Shown one piece after another: positions 49,755-57,384 of a stretch of DNA of 64,000 nucleotides. The position numbers and the translations under genes were made by a program. The notes under the pieces are model-generated. The model was given only the letters and a program-made list of their open reading frames with translations. It was not told the DNA's origin and made no database searches. Numbering within the stretch: the first letter of the stretch is position 1; each line of letters begins with the position of its first letter. The DNA is taken from NCBI GenBank assembly GCA_047602125.1, contig JASGIB010000001.1:2356001-2420000 (forward strand), given 5' to 3'. Origin of the DNA: Pseudoluteimonas sp047602125 (GTDB taxonomy: Bacteria > Pseudomonadota > Gammaproteobacteria > Xanthomonadales > Xanthomonadaceae).

Positions 49755-52700
49755 TCAGTTCGCCCAAGGCCGTGCCAGCGCCAGCGACACCGCATCGACG
49801 CCGGGTTGCTGGCGCAACGCGGCGACCAACTCGGGCGCGACGCGCACGCCCTGGCTGCCGTTGAGGTCGATGCTGCCGGCGGCGCCGTCGCGCAACAGGT
49901 CGAACCGCAACGCGGTCTTGCCGGGGCGGTGCTGCGACAGCAGCGCGTCGATGCGCGCGTAGGTGCCTTCGACGCGCAGGTCCAGGCGCATCGACAACCG
50001 CCGCGCGTGTTCGACGCAGAGTTTTTCGTAATCCCAGCATTCGCGCAGGCGCAGGCTGTAGCCGCCGGCGAATTCGTCCTCGCGCAGGCCGCCGCGCACC
50101 ACCAGAATGCGGTCGCGCACCAGCAACTGGCTGAACTCGGCGGCGGCATCGGAGAACGCGCTGCATTCGATGCGGCCGCGGCCGTCCTCCAGCACCACCA
50201 CGATCTGGCTGTCGCCGCGCCTGCGCACGTCCACCACCTGGCCGGCGAGGACGACGGTGGATTCCGGCCGCCAGCCCTTGCGTTCGCCGGCCGGTTGCGA
50301 GGCCCAGAGCTTGTCGAGTTCGCCCAGGTCGTGGCCGAGCAGGCCGCGCAGGTCGCCTGCATGCGCGTCCATGGGATGCCCGCTCAGGTAGAACCCGAGC
50401 GTGTCGCGTTCGCCCTGCAGCTTCTGCGCCAGCGGCCAGTCCGGCGCCTGCGGCAGGTCGATGGCGATGTCCGCGCCGCCGTCGGTGGCGTTGCCGAACA
50501 TGTCGACGATGCCCGCGTCGCGGTTGCGGTTGGCCTGGTCGATCGCCTTCAGCACCTCCGGCAACTGCAGCATCAGCGAGGCGCGGTTGCTGCCCAATGT
50601 GTCCAGCGCGCCGGCGTTGACCAGTGCTTCCAGCGCGCGCTTGTTGAGCCGGGTCGAATCGACGCGCCTGCAGAAATCGAGCAGGTCTTCGAACGCGCCG
50701 CCTTCCGTGCGCGCGGCGACGATCGACTCGCAGGCGCCCTGGCCGACGCCCTTCACCGCGCCGAGCCCGTAGCGGATGGTGTCCGGCGACACCGCCTCGA
50801 ACATGTGCGCGGATGCGTTCGCGTCCGGCGGCAGCACGACCAGGCCCAGCCCGCGCGCCTCGTCGAGGAAGCCGACGACCTTCTCGGTCTTGTCCATGTC
50901 CGACGATAGGGTCGCGGCCATGAACTCGGACGGGTAATGCTTCTTCAGCCACGCGGTCTGGTAGGCGACCAGCGAGTACGCGGCGGCGTGCGACTTGTTG
51001 AAGCCGTAGCCGGCGAACTTCTCCATGAGGTCGAAGATCTCGTCGGCCTTGCGCTCGCCGACGCCGTTGTTCGCCGCGCCCTCGCGGAACAGCATGCGGT
51101 GCTTGGCCATCTCGGCCGGGATCTTCTTGCCCATCGCGCGGCGCAGCAGGTCGGCGCCGCCCAGCGAATAGCCGCCGACGATCTGCGCCATCTGCATGAC
51201 CTGCTCCTGGTAGACCATGATCCCGTAGGTCTCCTGGAGCATGTCCCGGGTGCGCGGATCGGGGTATTCGAATTCCTCCTGCCCGTGCTTGCGCGCCACG
51301 AACGACGGGATCATCTCCATGGGGCCGGGGCGGTAGAGCGCGTTCAGCGCGATCAGGTCCTCGAAGCGATCGGGCCGCGCGTCCTTCAGCACGCGGCGCA
51401 TGCCGGCGGATTCGAACTGGAACACCGAGCCGGTGTTGCCGTTGGCGAACACGTCGCGGTAGACCGACGCGTCGTCGAGCGGGATCGCGGCGATGTCGAG
51501 CGTGTCCTTGCCTTCGCGCGCGCGGCGCGCGTTGATCGCCTTCACCGCCCAGTCGATGATGGTCAGCGTGCGCAGGCCGAGGAAGTCGAACTTCACCAGG
51601 CCCACCGCCTCGACGTTGTCCTTGTCGAACTGCGTCACCGGGTTCTTGCCCAGCGTGCCGTGGTCGTGTTCGGCGAACAGCGGGCAGAAGTCCGAGAGCG
51701 GCGAGGGCGCGATCACCACGCCACCGGCGTGCTTGCCGGCGTTGCGGGTCAGGTCCTCGAGGTTGCGCGCGAGGTCGACGAGGTCGCGCACGTCCTCCTC
51801 GGCCTCGTAGCGCTGCCTGAACTCGGCCACGATCCGGTCCGGTTCCCGCTGCGCGCGCTTGCCGATGCCGATCGCGTCCTCCAGCGTCATCGGGTCGGTC
51901 GGCTGCAGCGGGATCAGCTTCGCCAACCCGTCGACGAAGCCGTAGGGGAAGCCGAGCACGCGGCCGGCGTCGCGCAGCACCGCCTTCGCGGCCATCGTGC
52001 CGTAGGTGATGATCTGCGACACGCGGTCGCGGCCGTACTTGCGCGCGACGTAGTCGATCACCTCGTCGCGGCGGTCCATGCAGAAGTCGATGTCGAAGTC
52101 GGGCATCGACACGCGTTCCGGGTTGAGGAAGCGCTCGAAGAGCAGGTTGTACGGCAGCGGGTCGAGGTCGGTGATCTGCAGCGCCCACGCCACCAGCGAA
52201 CCGGCGCCCGAACCGCGGCCGGGACCGATCGGGATGCCGTTCTGCTTTCCCCACTGGATGAAGTCGGCGACGATCAGGAAGTAGCCGGGGAAGCCCATCC
52301 CGACGATCGTGTCCAGCTCGAAATCGAGTCGCGCGAAGTAGTCCTCGCGGGTCTTGCCGGGCGCCAGCGGATGCTTCGCCAGCCGCGCCTCGAGGCCGTC
52401 GCGCGCCTGCCTGCGGATCCAGCTCTCGAGGGTTTCGTCCGACGGCACCGGGTACGCGGGCAGGAAGTAGGTGCCGAGCTTCAGTTCGAGGTTGCAGCGC
52501 GTCGCCAGGGCCACGGTGTTGTCGAGCGCGTCGGGCACGTCGGCGAACAGTTCCGCCATCGCCGCGGCCGGCTTCAGGTATTGCTCGCGGCTGTAATCGC
52601 GCGGCCGGCGCGGATCGTCCAGCACGCGCCCGCCGGCGATGCACACGCGTGCCTCGTGCGCCTCGAAGCCCGCGGCGTCGAGGAAGCGCACGTCGTTGCT

Positions 52701-53327
52701 GGCGACCACCGGTATGCCGAGCTTGCCGGCCGCGTGCAGGGCGAAGTCGTTGAACGCGTCCTCGCCCTCGCGCCCGGTGCGGGTGAGCTCGAGGTGCAGG
52801 TCCTCGCCGAACACGCGCCGCCATTCGGCCAGTTGGTCCCCGGCGAGGTCGTGGCGATTGGCCGTCGCCAGCCGGCCGGCCAGGCTGTGGCGCCCGGCGA
52901 TGGCGAACAGCCCGGCATGGTCCTCGCGCAGCCATTCCGGGTCGATCGCGACCCCGTCGCTGCGCTGGCCGTGCATCCAGGCCCGGGTCAGCAGCCGCGA
53001 CAGGCTCAGGTAGCCGGCGTGGTCGCGGCACAACAGGGTCAGCAGCGAAGGCGCGTCGCCGCCGTCGGCGACCATCACGTCCGCGCCGGCGATCGGCTTG
53101 ATGCCGACCGATTCGGCGGCCTTGTAGAACTTGACCAGCGCGAACAGGTTGTTGCGGTCGGTCACCGCCAGCGCCGGCAACTGCAGTTCGACCGCGCGGC
53201 TGAGCAGGTTCGGGCGGTCGCCGGCCTTCTCGGGACGCGCGTAGTCCGGTTTCTCGGGCACGCGGATGGTCGAATCCGCGAGCGAGAACTCGGTGTGCAG
53301 GTGGAGGTGGACGAACGCTGCGGACAT
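49755..53327 (-). CDS. dnaE: DNA polymerase III subunit alpha
   Basis: A 1190-residue replicative polymerase. The PHP domain opens 'FVHLHLHTEFSLADS', the catalytic palm has 'MPDFDIDFCMDRRDEVI' (the DFDID metal site) and 'LIALNALYRPGPMEMIPSFV', and the C-terminal part carries a helix-hairpin-helix and OB-fold ('VVLAGQVVDVRRRGDSQIVVVLEDGRG'). ATG 53327 is used; the TTG at 53342 upstream is less likely. It is 18 bases after rnhB, the standard lpxB-rnhB-dnaE order. Its 3' end faces the lipoprotein gene with no clear terminator in the 48-base gap. Confidence 0.98.
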   Translation of the reverse strand: MSAAFVHLHLHTEFSLADSTIRVPEKPDYARPEKAGDRPNLLSRAVELQLPALAVTDRNNLFALVKFYKAAESVGIKPIAGADVMVADGGDAPSLLTLLCRDHAGYLSLSRLLTRAWMHGQRSDGVAIDPEWLREDHAGLFAIAGRHSLAGRLATANRHDLAGDQLAEWRRVFGEDLHLELTRTGREGEDAFNDFALHAAGKLGIPVVASNDVRFLDAAGFEAHEARVCIAGGRVLDDPRRPRDYSREQYLKPAAAMAELFADVPDALDNTVALATRCNLELKLGTYFLPAYPVPSDETLESWIRRQARDGLEARLAKHPLAPGKTREDYFARLDFELDTIVGMGFPGYFLIVADFIQWGKQNGIPIGPGRGSGAGSLVAWALQITDLDPLPYNLLFERFLNPERVSMPDFDIDFCMDRRDEVIDYVARKYGRDRVSQIITYGTMAAKAVLRDAGRVLGFPYGFVDGLAKLIPLQPTDPMTLEDAIGIGKRAQREPDRIVAEFRQRYEAEEDVRDLVDLARNLEDLTRNAGKHAGGVVIAPSPLSDFCPLFAEHDHGTLGKNPVTQFDKDNVEAVGLVKFDFLGLRTLTIIDWAVKAINARRAREGKDTLDIAAIPLDDASVYRDVFANGNTGSVFQFESAGMRRVLKDARPDRFEDLIALNALYRPGPMEMIPSFVARKHGQEEFEYPDPRTRDMLQETYGIMVYQEQVMQMAQIVGGYSLGGADLLRRAMGKKIPAEMAKHRMLFREGAANNGVGERKADEIFDLMEKFAGYGFNKSHAAAYSLVAYQTAWLKKHYPSEFMAATLSSDMDKTEKVVGFLDEARGLGLVVLPPDANASAHMFEAVSPDTIRYGLGAVKGVGQGACESIVAARTEGGAFEDLLDFCRRVDSTRLNKRALEALVNAGALDTLGSNRASLMLQLPEVLKAIDQANRNRDAGIVDMFGNATDGGADIAIDLPQAPDWPLAQKLQGERDTLGFYLSGHPMDAHAGDLRGLLGHDLGELDKLWASQPAGERKGWRPESTVVLAGQVVDVRRRGDSQIVVVLEDGRGRIECSAFSDAAAEFSQLLVRDRILVVRGGLREDEFAGGYSLRLRECWDYEKLCVEHARRLSMRLDLRVEGTYARIDALLSQHRPGKTALRFDLLRDGAAGSIDLNGSQGVRVAPELVAALRQQPGVDAVSLALARPWAN

Positions 53328-53345
53328 CGCCTTCGACGGCAAGGC

Positions 53346-53957
53346 TCAGTCCGCAGGGTAGGCCGGTGCCGGGGGCGGGACAAGGCTTGACAGCGCTTCC
53401 CGCACGGGCGCGAAGCTGCGGCGGTGCGCGCGGCAGGGCCCGTGCGTGCGCAACGCGGCCAGGTGCGCGGGGCTGGGGTAGCCCTTGTGGCCGTCGAAGC
53501 CGTACACCGGGAACTCGCGGTGCAGCACGAGCATGTGCCGGTCGCGCGCGACCTTGGCGAGGATCGACGCGGCCATGATCGACGGTTCCAGCGCATCGCC
53601 GCCGACGATGGCGCGCGCCGGGCAGGGCAGGTCGATGGGCAGGCGGTTGCCGTCGATGAGCGCGGAATCCGCGGCCGGCGCCAATCCCTGCAGCGCGCGG
53701 CGCATGCCGGCCAGCGTCGCCTGCAGGATGTTGAGCTCATCGATTTCATCGGCTTCGACGAACTCGATGCGCCATGCCAGCGCGCGTTCGCGAATGAGCG
53801 GGAACAGCGCTTCGCGGCGGCGTTCGGTCAGTTTCTTGGAATCGTCCAGTCCCTCGATCGGCCGCGCGGGATCGAGTATGACCGCCGCGACCGCGACCGG
53901 GCCCGCGAGCGGACCGCGCCCGGCTTCGTCCACGCCGGCGATGCGCGGGCCGTTCAT
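53346..53957 (-). CDS. rnhB: Ribonuclease HII
   Basis: A 203-residue enzyme removing ribonucleotides from DNA-RNA hybrids. 'IAGVDEAGRGPLAGPVAVAAVIL' (DEAGRG catalytic motif), 'LNILQATLAGM', 'ALIDGN', 'ASILAKVARDR' and 'HKGYPSPAH' are all intact. ATG 53957 overlaps the lpxB stop by four bases (ATGA). It is part of the lpx-dnaE operon. Confidence 0.97.
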   Translation of the reverse strand: MNGPRIAGVDEAGRGPLAGPVAVAAVILDPARPIEGLDDSKKLTERRREALFPLIRERALAWRIEFVEADEIDELNILQATLAGMRRALQGLAPAADSALIDGNRLPIDLPCPARAIVGGDALEPSIMAASILAKVARDRHMLVLHREFPVYGFDGHKGYPSPAHLAALRTHGPCRAHRRSFAPVREALSSLVPPPAPAYPAD

Positions 53958-55090
53958 TTCGCGATGACTTCGGCGATGGCCTCCGCGGCGCGTTCGGAAG
54001 CGTCGCGCCGCAGGGTTTCGTGCAGCGCGCGGAATCGCGGGCGCAGCGCGATCGCGGCCTCGGGATCGCGCAACCAGGCCAGCACTGCGTCGCGCAGTTT
54101 CGAGGGCGTGCAATCGTCCTGCAGCAGTTCGGGCACCAGCGCTTCGCCGGCGAGCACGTTCGGCAGGCTGACGAAACGCGATTTCAGCAGGCCCAGCCGG
54201 CGCACGATGGCATGGGTCAGCGGCGCGATGCGGTGCCCGATCACCATCGGCCGCTTGCACAGCATCGCCTCCAGCGCGGCGGTGCCCGAAGCGAGCAGCA
54301 CCACGTCGCTGGCGATCATCGCCCGTTGCGCGTCGCCGTCGAGGATCCGGGGTTCGAGTGGAACGCCGACCGCGAGGCGTTCGATCGCGGCGCGGCAATC
54401 CGAATTCGCGGCCGGAACCAGCACCTTCAGTTCGGGGAACTCCGCGGCGACGTCGGCGGCGGCTTCGAGGAACACCGGCAGCATGCGTTCGATCTCGCCG
54501 AGGCGGCTGCCGGGCAGCAGCGCCAGCACCGGATCGTGCACGGCGATGCCGAGTTGCGCGCGTGCGGCGGTGCGGTCCGGGTCGAGCGGGATCGCGTCGG
54601 CGAGCGGATGGCCGACGAACACCGCATCGATGCCGTGCCGTTCGTAGATCGGCGGTTCCATCGGGAACAGGCAGAGCACGCGATCGGCGCTGGCACCGAT
54701 CTTCTCCGCGCGAGATTCGCGCCAGGCCCACACCGACGGACTGACGTAGTGCACGGTGCGCACGCCGCGGCGCTTGAGCCAGCGTTCGAGGCCGAGGTTG
54801 AAGTCGGGCGCGTCGATGCCGATGAAAACATCCGGCTTCCAGGCGAGGATGCGTTCGCGCAGGTCGCGGCGCAGGCGCAACAGGCGCGGCAAATGCGACA
54901 GCACTTCGGCCAGGCCCATCACCGCGAGTTCGCCGGCGTCGGCCCAGGCCTCGACGCCGGCGGCGCGCATCGCCGGGCCGCAGGCGCCGGCGAATTCCGC
55001 GCCGGGGAAGCGTTCGCGCAATGCCTGCACCAGCCCCGCGCCGAGCGCGTCGCCCGAAGCTTCGCCCGCGACGAGCGCGAAGCGCGGCAT
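53954..55090 (-). CDS. lpxB: Lipid-A-disaccharide synthase
   Basis: A 378-residue GT-B glycosyltransferase (GT19) that joins lipid X to UDP-2,3-diacyl-GlcN. 'FALVAGEASGDALGAGLV', 'VHYVSPSVWAWRESRAEKI', 'VGHPLADAIP', 'LALLPGSRLGEIERMLPVFLEA' and 'ASGTAALEAML' are canonical. ATG 55090 overlaps the lpxA stop by one base (TGATG). It acts at the membrane interface in lipid A synthesis. Confidence 0.97.
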   Translation of the reverse strand: MPRFALVAGEASGDALGAGLVQALRERFPGAEFAGACGPAMRAAGVEAWADAGELAVMGLAEVLSHLPRLLRLRRDLRERILAWKPDVFIGIDAPDFNLGLERWLKRRGVRTVHYVSPSVWAWRESRAEKIGASADRVLCLFPMEPPIYERHGIDAVFVGHPLADAIPLDPDRTAARAQLGIAVHDPVLALLPGSRLGEIERMLPVFLEAAADVAAEFPELKVLVPAANSDCRAAIERLAVGVPLEPRILDGDAQRAMIASDVVLLASGTAALEAMLCKRPMVIGHRIAPLTHAIVRRLGLLKSRFVSLPNVLAGEALVPELLQDDCTPSKLRDAVLAWLRDPEAAIALRPRFRALHETLRRDASERAAEAIAEVIAK

Positions 55091-55875
55091 CAGCGCAACA
55101 GCGGCCGGTTGCCGCGTTCGATGAAATCGAGGACGTCGCGAACGTCGGTGCTGTCGCGCGCGAGTTCGGCGAGTTGCTGCTTGGCCTCGTCCAGTTTCGC
55201 GCCGGAGACGTACAGCGCGCGGTAGGCGCGCTTGATCGCGGAAATGCGCCCGGCGTCGAAGCCGCGGCGCTTCAGGCCTTCGGCGTTCACGCCGCGCGGC
55301 CGGCCATAGTCCTCCTGCGCGACCATCACGAAGGGCGGCACGTCGCCGTTGACGAACGCGCCCATGCCGATGAACGCATGGGCGCCGATGCGGCAGAACT
55401 GGTGCACGCCGGCGAAACCGCTGAGGATGACGAAATCGCCGACCTCGACGTGCCCGGCGAGGGTCGCGTTGTTGGAGAACACGCAGCCGTTGCCGACGAC
55501 GCAGTCGTGGGCGACGTGCACGTAGGCGAGCAGCCAGTTGTCGTCGCCGATGCGGGTGGCGCCGCCGCCTTGCCCGGTGCCGCGGTTGATCGTGGTGAAT
55601 TCGCGGAACACGTTGCGGTCGCCGATGACGAGCTCGGTGCGTTCGCCGGCGAACTTCTTGTCCTGCGGGTCGCCGCCGATCGCGGCGTGGCCGTGGAACC
55701 GGTTGTCGCGGCCGATGCGGGTCGGGCCCTCGAAGGTGCAATGCGCGCCGACGATGGTGCCGTCGCCGATTTCAACGTCGGCGCCGACCACGCTGTACGC
55801 GCCGATCCCGACGTTCGCGCCGATGCGCGCCGCGGGATCGACGGCCGCCGTCGGGTGGATCGTCGCCGCGCCCAC
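55090..55875 (-). CDS. lpxA: UDP-N-acetylglucosamine O-acyltransferase
   Basis: A 261-residue left-handed beta-helix trimer that acylates UDP-GlcNAc, the first step of lipid A synthesis. Hexapeptide repeats fill residues 5-190 ('IHPTAAVDPAARIGANVGIGAY'), with the catalytic histidine in 'VHVAHDCVVGN' and 'GFAGVHQF'. A C-terminal helical domain completes it. It starts 5 bases after the fabZ stop and overlaps lpxB. Confidence 0.97.
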   Translation of the reverse strand: MGAATIHPTAAVDPAARIGANVGIGAYSVVGADVEIGDGTIVGAHCTFEGPTRIGRDNRFHGHAAIGGDPQDKKFAGERTELVIGDRNVFREFTTINRGTGQGGGATRIGDDNWLLAYVHVAHDCVVGNGCVFSNNATLAGHVEVGDFVILSGFAGVHQFCRIGAHAFIGMGAFVNGDVPPFVMVAQEDYGRPRGVNAEGLKRRGFDAGRISAIKRAYRALYVSGAKLDEAKQQLAELARDSTDVRDVLDFIERGNRPLLR

Positions 55876-55880
55876 CGCGG

Positions 55881-56345
55881 TCAGTCCTTCGCCTCGGCGC
55901 AGAGGATCTCGGCGCAGGCCGCGGTTTCGCCGTCGACGCGCGCGGTGGCCGCGTACATCGCCATGTTGCGGATCACGCGCTTGAGCGAGACTTCGAGTTC
56001 GATGCGGTCGCCGGGCACGATCATGCGCGAGAACTTCGCGGCGTCGATCTTGACCAGATAGAACATGTTGTCCGAGGCCGGGCCGGCCGCGGCGATGCGC
56101 GTCAGCTGCGTGAGCAGGCCGCCGGTCTGCGCCAGCGCTTCAAGCACCAGCACGCCGGGCATGACCGGATGGCCGGGGAAGTGGCCTTGGAAGAACGGCT
56201 CGTTGCCGGTGACGTTCTTCCAGCAGACGATGCGCTTGCCGGGTTCGAACTCGACTACGCGGTCGACCAGCAGGAACGGATAGCGGTGCGGCAGCAGCGC
56301 CTGGATGCCTTCGATGTTGATCGGCAAGGAAACGGTGTCGGTCAT
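55881..56345 (-). CDS. fabZ: 3-hydroxyacyl-ACP dehydratase FabZ
   Basis: A 154-residue hot-dog dehydratase of fatty-acid elongation. 'IQALLPHRYPFLLVDRVVEFEPGK' and 'NEPFFQGHFPGHPVMPGVLVLEALAQ', with the catalytic His and the Glu in 'LEALAQ', are canonical. ATG 56345 overlaps the lpxD stop by four bases (ATGA). It sits between lpxD and lpxA, balancing 3-hydroxyacyl-ACP use between phospholipid and lipid A. Confidence 0.97.
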   Translation of the reverse strand: MTDTVSLPINIEGIQALLPHRYPFLLVDRVVEFEPGKRIVCWKNVTGNEPFFQGHFPGHPVMPGVLVLEALAQTGGLLTQLTRIAAAGPASDNMFYLVKIDAAKFSRMIVPGDRIELEVSLKRVIRNMAMYAATARVDGETAACAEILCAEAKD

Positions 56346-57367
56346 GTCGGGTCCTCGTCGGAATCTTTGCCCTTGCGCCGGAACAGGCGGTCGAGTTGCT
56401 TGAAGCGCGCGGCGCTCCGGCGCCAGTCGCGGTTGGGCATGAGCGGCGTGCCGGAGGAATATTCGCCCGGTTCGCGGATGGAATGGGTGACCAGGCTCAT
56501 CGCTGTCACCACCACGCGGTCGCAGATCTCCAGGTGGCCGAGCACGCCGGCGGCGCCGCCGATCAGGCAGTAGCGGCCGATGCGCGCGCTGCCGGCGACC
56601 GCCGCGCAACCGGCCATCGCCGTGTGCGCGCCGATGCGCGCGTTGTGGCCGACCTGGATCTGGTTGTCGAGGCGCACGTCCTCCTCGAGCACGGTGTCCT
56701 CGATCGCGCCGCGGTCGATGCTGGTGTTCGCGCCGATTTCGCAATCGTCGCCGACCACCACGCCGCCGAGTTGCGGCACCTTGAGCCAGCGGCCGGCGTC
56801 CATCGCAAGGCCGAAGCCGTCGGCGCCGAGCACGGCGCCCGGATGCACGAGCACGCGCCTGCCGAGGCGCACGCGCTTCACCAGCGTCACCCGCGCGACC
56901 AGTTCGCAACCTTCGCCGACGATGCAGTCCTCGCCGATCACGCAACCCGGCCCGACCACCGCGCCGGCCTCGATGCGCGAACGCGCGCCGATCGAAACGA
57001 ACGGCCCGACCTGCGCGGACGGATCGACGACGGCATCGCTGGCGACCACGGCGGAGGCGTGGACGCCGGGTTCGGGTGCGGTCCGGGTTTCGAACTGCGC
57101 GGCGAGCCTGGCGAAGGCGGCGTAGGGATCGTCGGCGAGCAATGCGGTGCCGGCGTAGCCTTCCGCGTCGGCGGCGCGCATCACCACCGCGCCGGCGCGG
57201 GTCTGCGCCAGTTGCGCGCGGTAGCGCGGGTTGGCGAGGAAGGCGAGCTTGCCGGGTTCCGCGTTCGCCAGCGTGGCGACGCCGTCGAGGACGACGTCGC
57301 CATCGCCATGCAGCCGCAGCGCGAAACGCTCCGCAAGGTCCGCCGCGCGATGGCTCGGTTCGGACAT
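56342..57367 (-). CDS. lpxD: UDP-3-O-(3-hydroxyacyl)glucosamine N-acyltransferase
   Basis: A 341-residue left-handed beta-helix enzyme, third acylation step of lipid A. An N-terminal uridine-binding domain ('VATLANAEPGKLAFLANPRY') is followed by hexapeptide repeats ('GPGCVIGEDCIVGEGCELVARVTL') with 'LDNQIQVGHNARIGAHTAMAGC' holding the catalytic His. ATG 57367 starts 17 bases after the bamA stop. There is no skp gene between bamA and lpxD, unlike E. coli. Confidence 0.97.
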   Translation of the reverse strand: MSEPSHRAADLAERFALRLHGDGDVVLDGVATLANAEPGKLAFLANPRYRAQLAQTRAGAVVMRAADAEGYAGTALLADDPYAAFARLAAQFETRTAPEPGVHASAVVASDAVVDPSAQVGPFVSIGARSRIEAGAVVGPGCVIGEDCIVGEGCELVARVTLVKRVRLGRRVLVHPGAVLGADGFGLAMDAGRWLKVPQLGGVVVGDDCEIGANTSIDRGAIEDTVLEEDVRLDNQIQVGHNARIGAHTAMAGCAAVAGSARIGRYCLIGGAAGVLGHLEICDRVVVTAMSLVTHSIREPGEYSSGTPLMPNRDWRRSAARFKQLDRLFRRKGKDSDEDPT

Positions 57368-57384
57368 GGCGGCGCTGCCGTTCC

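Noticed and set aside
49480..53031. 1183-codon minus-strand frame overlapping dnaE
   Set aside because: It is the alternative frame of dnaE with Arg/Ala-rich composition and no motif; the PHP and polymerase motifs are in the other frame.
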